Shown here piece after piece: positions 57,337 to 64,000 of a stretch of DNA of 64,000 nucleotides. The position numbers were made by a program, and so were the translations under genes. Under the pieces are notes generated by a model. That model ran no database searches. It saw nothing but the letters and a program-made list of their open reading frames with translations, and was not told where the DNA came from. The stretch is from Echinarachnius parma (taxonomy: Eukaryota > Echinodermata > Echinoidea > Clypeasteroida > Echinarachniidae): the NCBI GenBank assembly GCA_037951105.1, contig JBAMJV010003993.1:248001-312000 (forward strand), read 5' to 3'. Position 1 is the stretch's first letter. Every line of letters begins with the position of its first letter.

Positions 57337-59381
57337 CAAGCCAACAATCTACAGGGCATGAGGTACGTCACAATAATTTTGATTATGATGATGATTATGA
57401 TGATGACGATGATGATAATCTTGATGGTAATCCAATCACTAATGATAACACATCCACCCCTGTTGGGGGTCGACTGAAGCTATTCACTCACAATTGGGGT
57501 AAACTCACATCAGACCCATACATCCTGCACGCTGTGCAAGGCTATGAATTGGAATTTGACCCAGAAAAATTCCCACCTTCTCGTGATAGACCTATACACC
57601 AATTTAAGCGTAATGCTGCAGATGCAGCTATGATTCTTGAAGAAATCCATAACCTTCAAGCCAAGGATGTGGTCGAACAGTGCGAGCATGAGAAAGGGGA
57701 GTTCATTTCAAATATATTTACGAGACCAAAGAAGAGTGGAGGCACAAGACTGATATTGGATTTGTCAGATCTAAACAAGAGTGTTGTCTACCAACACTTC
57801 AAAATGGACAACATACATACTGCCCTCACACTCATTTCCCCCAATTGTTTCGTAGCTTCAGTCGACCTCCGTGATGCTTATTATACTGTCCCTATTCATC
57901 CTGATTCAAGGAAGTACCTCCGATTTATGTGGAATGGGACACTATGGCAATTTAAAGTCCTTCCAAATGGGCTTAGTTCTGCGCCCCGTCTATTTACAAA
58001 GATACTTAAACCTGTCTTTGCAAAACTTCGAGAGCAGGGTCACATTGTCGTTGGGTACCTAGATGATACACTTATCATGGGGAAGACGGCAACAGAAACA
58101 AAAGCAGCAGTGGTGGCAACTACTAGCTTGTTGACTGAATTGGGATTTATTGTGCACCCTCATAAATCTGTTCTCGACCCAGTTCAGGAAATAACGTTTC
58201 TTGGGTTCAGGCTCAAAACAAAAGAAATGGTGGTTGAGCTACCAAAAGATAAAAAACATGACATAGCCCAGTCATGTACAAAATTGATCAATGAGGTGCA
58301 GCCCTCAATCAGACTTGTTGCCAGGGTAATTGGACAATTGGTTGCCACATTCCCTGCAGTACAATATGGGGCCCTCTACTACCGATCCTTGGAAAAGGAC
58401 AAGATATGTGCGCTCTCGGCCAATAAGGGACATTACGATAGGCACATGACTCTGTCAGTAGAGAGTATTAATGAATTGCGATGGTGGATAAAAAACTTGC
58501 AATCCCAATATAGACCGATCCAAAGGGACAGGCCTACCATTGAAATCCACACAGATGCTAGTGGGAAAGGTTGGGGCGCCACGGACCTAACGGTTGAAAC
58601 AGGTGGCCGGTGGAATGACACCGAAATGAAGCATGCACGACACAATGAAATAAACGTGCTTGAAACAATAGCAGTTTCACATGGTCTCCGGGCTTTCTGC
58701 TCCGACATTCGTAATGTGCATGTGCTTGTGAGAGTAGATAACACTACTGCCGAGGCATACCTTAATAATATGGGAGGTACAAAATCTTACAAGTGTAATG
58801 AGAAAGCCAAAGAAATCTGGGAGTGGTGTATCAGTAGGAACATTTGGATTACCGTTGCATACCTGCCAGGCAGACTCAATGTCGAGGCCGATCGAATGTC
58901 TCGCAAGTTCTGTGACACAACAGAATGGATGCTCAGTAAAGCAGTGTTTGAGGAGATTATAGACAGGTATGGCATGCCCCACATTGACTTGTTTGCATCG
59001 CGGTTAAACAAGCAACTAGACCGTTACGTGTCTTGGAGGCCAGACCCAGACGCAATTGCCGTTGACGCGTTTACTGTGAACTGGAGTACATGGCAATTCT
59101 ATGCTTTTCCTCCTTTCAACCTTGTTGCCCGATGTTTACAAAAAATCCAATTCGACCAGGCTGCTGGTATATTAGTAGTCCCTAACTGGCCGTCACAGGC
59201 TTGGTTCCCCATCTTAAAAGACATGCTCATCGAGGAACCAATGATCATAGGCGGGCAAAAGCTACTATTGACACAGCCCGTAACGGGTACACCTCACCCT
59301 CTCAATGAACGTCTTTCTCTTTTATGTTGCAGGCTTGGAGGGGAGTCTACAACAACAAAGGCATCAGCAAAGGTGCAGTAG
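57217..59381 (+). CDS. DIRS ORF2: reverse transcriptase, RNase H, methyltransferase-like region
   Basis: Open in the -1 frame relative to ORF1 from before 57174 to 59381; the first in-frame ATG is only at about 57630, so expression probably uses frameshifting. Order: RT fingers (SGGTRLILDLSDLN), palm (SVDLRDAYYTVPIH), LPNGLSSAPRLFTK, catalytic YLDDTLIMG, then FLGFRLK. RNase H follows with HTDASGKGWGAT, the Glu of NEINVLETIAV, VRVDNTTAEAYL and NVEADRMSR. The last part (PHIDLFASRLN... VDAFTVNW... AFPPFNLVAR) resembles the Dam-like methyltransferase region described in DIRS elements, with FPPF where active enzymes have (D/N)PPY. It synthesises the element's DNA copy. Confidence 0.9.
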
Positions 59382-60331
59382 ACATCATAGCTGCCTCATG
59401 GAAAGGATCTACAAGGACGCAGTACCAGGTGTACGTCAGGAAATGGCAGCGTTTTTGTACCGAGAGACACATAAACTCCATGCAGACAAAAATTGGTGAA
59501 GTACTTGATTTCTTCACAAACATGTTCAAAAATGGTGCTTCTTATAGTACAATCAACTCTGCTAGAAGTGCCCTTTCCGCATTTCTTATCATTGACGATG
59601 GTAGTCATACTCTCGGATCACATCCTGTTGTACATAGATTTATGAGAGGCATATTTAACATGAGGCCTCCGGCCCCTCGATACTCGTCTACATGGGATGT
59701 AAAAACAGTTCTAGACTACCTCCGCAAGCTCTCCCCAGCCAGAACGCTGGGCTTACCTGCATTAACGCAAAAATTAACTATGTTGATAGCCTTGGTATCT
59801 GCCCAGAGAGTGCAGTCTATTCAAGACATTAGCTTGGATAGAATGAAGATGAAGAAATCTTCTGTTGAAGTATGCTTTAGCAATACGCTAAAACAATGTA
59901 AACCTGGAAATACAGGATTTAATGTTAATTTGCAAGCGTATCCTCCAGATAGGAGGTTGTGTGTAGTAACCTACATGAAGGAATATGTAAATAGAACAGA
60001 TAGCAAAAGAGGGATGGAAAGGAACCTCCTCATCACTTACAAGAAGCCTTATCACCGTGCTACGACACAGACTATATCGCGTTGGATCAAGACGGTAATG
60101 TCATCTGCGGGAATAGATACGCAGATTTTCAAACCTCATTCCACGAGAGCGGCATCCACGTCGGCAGCACAGAGGGGTGAAGTGCCAGTGTCGCGGATTT
60201 TAGCACGTGCGGGATGGGCGTCTGAGGACACCTTTAGGAGGTTCTATTGCAAGCCTTTAATGGACTCGGGACAGTTTGCAAATGAGCTGTTACGGCAGTC
60301 GAGCAGCACAGCTCAGCATATCCCTAAATAG
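59324..60331 (+). CDS. DIRS ORF3: tyrosine recombinase
   Basis: 335 codons from ATG 59324, overlapping ORF2 by 58 nt in another frame. The N-terminal core-binding part (TQYQVYVRKWQRFCTER) is followed by a catalytic domain with all expected residues: Arg in ALVSAQRVQSIQDIS, His-x-x-Arg in KPHSTRAASTSAAQ, and the nucleophile Tyr in TFRRFYCKP, preceded by RILARAGWAS. In DIRS elements this enzyme integrates a circular DNA intermediate without target duplication, in agreement with the ends observed here. No disruption is seen. Confidence 0.93.
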   Translation: MLQAWRGVYNNKGISKGAVDIIAASWKGSTRTQYQVYVRKWQRFCTERHINSMQTKIGEVLDFFTNMFKNGASYSTINSARSALSAFLIIDDGSHTLGSHPVVHRFMRGIFNMRPPAPRYSSTWDVKTVLDYLRKLSPARTLGLPALTQKLTMLIALVSAQRVQSIQDISLDRMKMKKSSVEVCFSNTLKQCKPGNTGFNVNLQAYPPDRRLCVVTYMKEYVNRTDSKRGMERNLLITYKKPYHRATTQTISRWIKTVMSSAGIDTQIFKPHSTRAASTSAAQRGEVPVSRILARAGWASEDTFRRFYCKPLMDSGQFANELLRQSSSTAQHIPK

Positions 60332-60437
60332 CAGAGCTCAGACCCTTGATAGGCTGAGGTATGTGATATTACTGTTTCTCTTCGAGTTGCAGTCTCTGTT
60401 ATTGTGGTGTACTGTACATGACTACAGGGCTTTAAAG

Positions 60438-60492
60438 TCTCATATAGTTCCAATCGAGATGTAGTCTCGATCGGAGACTTACGTAATAAAAT
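60438..60492. repeat. DIRS right inverted terminal repeat
   Basis: Exact inverse of 55856-55907, starting TCTCATATAGTTCC and ending TACGTAATAA. Confidence 0.9.
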
Positions 60493-60782
60493 AGGAAGAT
60501 TAAATGAGAACTTTAGTTTGAAATTTAATATAAATTTTATTAGTAAGACGTAGTGAGAGACTACATCCCTCCTCACCCACCCAGATCTTACTATTATCAA
60601 GAAGTTCTCATCCTAATCATCTTCCTATGTTGGTCCTGTAGTCACGTACCAGCTTTGAATATTGACACATGCGCGCAAGCGGGATCTCATATAGTTCCAA
60701 TCGAGATGTAGTCTCTCACTACGTCTTACTAATAAAATTTATATTAAATTTCAAACTAAAGTTCTCATTTAATCTTCCTATT
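60493..60782. repeat. DIRS right tail with outer hairpin and copy of the left end
   Basis: 60493-60567 and 60705-60779 are mutual complements (AGGAAGATTAAATGAGAACT and inverse). Between them, 60660-60714 is the complement of sequence at 55882-55935 (TGACACATGCGCGCAAGCGG). This fits the internal complementary region used for circularisation, but is longer and more folded than a simple one. Confidence 0.75.
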
Positions 60783-61838
60783 AAATATTAAACATTAAAG
60801 GGACTTAGTAACATTGTTGAAATCCTCAAAATAAATTTTTCATTCTAGCGGTTCCCTCATACCTTGTTGTATTCGTATTAACAATAAAATCATGGGACAG
60901 GTTTCGGTTTTTCAAATTTCCCTTTCATTACAAAGATATGTACGATCGAAGTATTCAGATAAGAAAAACTCTGGGCGAGTTTTTCTTCTGTGTACAAAGT
61001 GAGTGCAGTGAGTTATTGAATATCACTTTGCATTTTCGCTCATTACTTGGCCATGCAATGTCCATTTAACTTGAAATTTTCACACGATACCCTGTGGACA
61101 TATGAGATAACAATAATATACATTGAATCAACCATTCATCACTTTTTGCACATGTCAACAAAGTTACTAGATCCCTTTAAGTGACTTTACCGAAAAGTTG
61201 CCAATTTTAATACCAAAATCTATTTTGAAAATATCAAAATGGGTTGCCAATTTAAGGATTTTCCTTAATTATACCAATCTACGCAATAATAAAAATCATT
61301 CAAAAAAACTAAAGCAGGTAGATTAACAAAATAGGGCTCTAAAAATAGAGAAATTTAGGCTCCTTCTTCTTGTAGACTTCATATAACTTTGTATCTTCTT
61401 ACTAAGGTGTAAGACTACCAACCCACAAACATGTGGGACACCGTCCTTGACGGGTGCCAACAAATATAAACTTATTCTTTAAAAGCTGAGCAAAGAACAT
61501 TTACATTTTGGCTGGATTTTCTTCCTTTTTTCATTTTAAACTAACACAACAGCACCTGAAAAAATTAAATAATGCATTCAAAATAATCTGTTTAATAAGG
61601 TGAGTGAAAATGAGCAAAAAAATAGATATATCCGAGAGACCTTCGGATTTCTAGACTAGTGCTTAACCATATTAGAATGTTGAGAGACAATCAATGTACG
61701 GCCGAGATAGCTCAGTTGGTAGAGCACTGGGCCAGTAATCTGGAGGTCTCTGGTTCAAGGCTTGCAACATTCAACTTTCCTTTGCTCCCCAATTATTGAT
61801 CTAATGTTCATTTTCTCTACAACAGACTCTCCACTCAC

Positions 61839-61895
61839 ATTTGATTCCAGTTCTCTACTCTTCCCACTGGATTGCGGTTGATTAACTTGAAATAT
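61839..61895 (-). other. Protease exon copy 4
   Basis: 57 nt with intact AG and GT sites, coding sense as in copies 2 and 3. Confidence 0.7.
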
Positions 61896-63010
61896 CTGTG
61901 AAAAACCAAAAACAAGTACAAATTTAAATACAGACAATGGTGAAAAGAATAAATATATGATTAAATATTAAACATTAAAGGGACTTAGTAACATTGTCGA
62001 AATCCTCAAAATAAATTTTTCAGTCTAGCGGTTCCCTCATACCTTGTTGTATTCGTATTAACAATAAAATCATGGGACAGGTTTCGGTTTTTCAAATTTC
62101 CCTTTCGTTACAAAGATATGTAGGATCGAAGTATTCAGATAAGAAAAACTCCGGGCGAGTTTTTCTTCTGTGTACAAAGTGAGTGCAGTGAGTTATTGAA
62201 TATCACTTTGCATTTTCGCTCATTACTTGGCCATGCAATTTCCATTTGACTTGAAATTTTCACACGATACCCTGTGGACATATGAGATAACAATAATATA
62301 CATTGAATCAACCATTCATCACTTTTTGCACATGTCAACAAAGTTACTAGATCCCTTTAAGTGACTTTACCGAAAAGTTGCCAATTTTAATACCAAAATC
62401 TATTTTGAAAATATCAAAATGGGTTGCCAATTTAAGGATTTTCCTAAATTATACCAATCTACGCAATAATAAAAATCATACAAAAAAACTAAAGTAGGTA
62501 GACTAACAAAATAGGGCTCTAAAAATAGAGAAATTTAGGCTCCTTCTCCTTGTAGACTTCATATAAATTTGTATCTTCTTGCTAAGGTGTAAGACTACCA
62601 ACTTACAAACATGTGGGACACCGTCCTTGACGGGTGCCAACAAATATAAACTTATTCTTTAAAAGCTGAGCAAAGAACATTTACATTTTGGCTGGATTTT
62701 CTCCCTTTTTAACTATTACAACAGCACCTGAAAAAATTAAATAATGCATTCAAAATAATCTGTTTAATAAGGTGAATGAAAATGAGCAAAAATATAGGTA
62801 TATCCGAGAGACCTTCGGATTTCTAGACTAGTGCTTAACCATATTAGAATGTTGAGAGACAATCAATGTACGGCCGAGATAGCTCAGTTGGTAGAGCACT
62901 GGGCCAGTAATCTGGAGGTCTCTGGTTCAAGGCTTGCAACATTCAACTTTCCTTTGCTCCCCAATTATTGATCTAATGTTCATTTTCTCTACAACAGACT
63001 CTCCACTCAC

Positions 63011-63067
63011 ATTTGATTACAGTTCTCTACTCTTCCCACTGGATTGGGGTTGATTAACTTGAAATAT
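63011..63067 (-). other. Protease exon copy 5
   Basis: 57 nt with intact splice sites, reading YFKLINPNPVGRVENCNQ. The substitutions W to C and R to P distinguish it. Open in the required frame, although another frame has a stop. Confidence 0.7.
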
Positions 63068-63820
63068 CTGTGAAAAAACAAAAAAAAGTACAAATTTAAA
63101 TACAGACAATGGTGAAAAGAATAAATATATGATTAAATATTAAACATTAAAGGGACTTAGTAACATTGTCGAAATCCTCAAAATAAATTTTTCAGTCTAG
63201 CGGTTCCCTCATACCTTGTTGTATTCGTATTAACAATACAATCATGGGACAGGTTTCGGTTTTTCAAATTTCCCTTTCGTTACAAAGATATGTACGATCG
63301 AAGTATTCAGATAAGAAACAAGTACAAATTTAAATACAGACAATGGTGAAAAGAATAAATATATGATTAAATATTAAACATTAAGTGACTTTGCCGAAAA
63401 GTTGCCAATTTTAATACCAAAATCTTTTTTGAAAATATCAAAATGGGTTGCCAATTTAAGGATTTTCCTAAATTATAGCAATCTACACAATAATAAAAAT
63501 CATTCAAAAAAACTAAAGCAGGTAGATTAACAAAATAGGGCTCTAAAAATAGAGAAATTTAGGCTCCTTCTCCTTGTAGACTTCATATAACTTTGTATCT
63601 TCTTGCTAAGGTGTAAGACTACCAACTTACAAACATGTGGGACACCGTCCTTGACGGGTGCCAACAAATATAAACTTATTCTTTAAAAGCTGAGCAAAGA
63701 ACATTTACAGTTTGGCTGGATTTTCTCCCTTTTTAAAATTTAAACTAACAAAACAGCAACTGAAAAAATTAAATAATGCATTCAAAATAATCTGTTTAAT
63801 AAGGTGAATGAAAATGAGCA

Positions 63821-64000
63821 AAACTAGATGGATCTTCGACTGCGCGCAGTCGGAAATTATGCCTCCGCTATGACGCGATTTTTAATATCAAGCCCAAAAT
63901 AACGTGCACTGAAAAAAAAAATTTCATACACATATTTTGAGTTTTGTGACCATAGACCCCAAACTTAGATGGCTACATTGGCTCCGAAGAAAAATTCAGG
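63821..64000. repeat. 'gaccttgacc' repeat element, copy 4 (cut by window end)
   Basis: Begins CTAGATGGATCTTCGACTGC followed by AATTATGCCTCCGC and runs off the window. It is inserted within the SINE-containing part of the last array unit. Confidence 0.8.

Larger units (their letters stand above)
55856..60782 (+). mobile_element. DIRS-like tyrosine-recombinase retrotransposon, apparently intact
   Basis: 4927 bp. The ends are fixed by comparison with unoccupied array units, which read ATGATT/AAATATT across the junction; no target duplication beyond an ambiguous ATT is seen, as expected for DIRS elements. A roughly 52-bp inverted terminal repeat is at 55856-55907 and 60438-60492. Three long open frames follow in order: gag-like, RT-RNase H and tyrosine recombinase. 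A 290-bp right tail (60493-60782) contains sequence complementary to the left end, resembling the internal complementary region of DIRS elements. No stop or frameshift breaks any ORF, so recent activity is plausible. Confidence 0.93.
52239..63820. repeat. Tandem array, about 1.18-kb unit, containing a protease exon
   Basis: Unit starts at 52239, 53255, 54432, 55074, 61181, 62361 and 63385, each beginning GTGACTTT(G/A)CCGAAAAG or close to it. Complete units are about 1177-1180 bp including a 57-nt exon copy, a roughly 500-bp SINE-containing insert and an F4 MITE. The first unit lacks the SINE insert and carries F6 instead of F4; the third and last are truncated; the fourth holds the DIRS element. 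Confidence 0.93.

Noticed and set aside
56395-57371. Several minus-strand open frames opposite the DIRS gag-like ORF
   Set aside because: Shadows of a GC-rich coding sequence; no motif and fully overlapped by ORF1 on the other strand.

Overview
This is an animal nuclear genome window, AT-rich, with spliced genes and a very heavy transposon load. The mix is typical of marine invertebrate deuterostomes such as echinoderms or hemichordates: a KIFBP orthologue, many short TTAA-flanked (piggyBac-type) MITEs, a DIRS-type tyrosine-recombinase retrotransposon, a Penelope-like element, CR1/L2-like LINEs, tRNA-derived SINEs and TTAGGG repeats. The species cannot be fixed from sequence alone. All phylogenetic placement is inference.

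Layout. (1) 1-7768, minus strand: the 5' ten coding exons of KIFBP (KIF-binding protein), cut by the left edge of the window. Several of its exons have partial tandem copies in the introns. (2) 7.8-13.8 kb: a CpG-rich promoter region and a diverged inverted copy of it about 5 kb away, with two weak plus-strand exon candidates between. (3) 14.3-18.7 kb: a nested transposon in which a TTAA element contains two smaller TTAA elements and a 2.5 kb foldback element. (4) 19.4-31.3 kb: a microsatellite, a degenerate CR1/L2-like LINE interrupted by a TTAA MITE, more MITEs, a LINE tail, a probable LTR, and a decayed Penelope-like element with a GIY-YIG domain, a hammerhead-like motif and a hairpin minisatellite. 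(5) 31.5-34.6 kb: hairpins and a chimeric TTAA element.

(6) 35.2-63.1 kb, minus strand: a second spliced gene encoding a Ulp1/SENP-like (C48) cysteine protease. Nine consecutive exons join in phase. The exon before the first conserved catalytic-domain block lies in a 1.3 kb tandem duplication. The most upstream visible exon (57 nt) recurs four more times in a roughly 1.18 kb tandem array. The exon with the catalytic Cys was not found. Introns hold repeats rich in nuclear-receptor half-sites, and a hAT-like 4.2 kb insertion containing a 2.3 kb palindrome.

(7) 55,856-60,782: a structurally intact DIRS-like retrotransposon (gag-like, RT-RNase H-methyltransferase-like, tyrosine recombinase) inserted in one unit of the exon array. 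Because its array neighbours are unoccupied, both ends are defined to within about 3 bp. A canonical -1 frameshift heptamer lies at the correct codon boundary in the gag/pol overlap.

The strongest points are the in-phase exon array, the repeated use of one TTAA position by two unrelated MITE families, the intact DIRS element with its frameshift site, and the duplicated protease exon.
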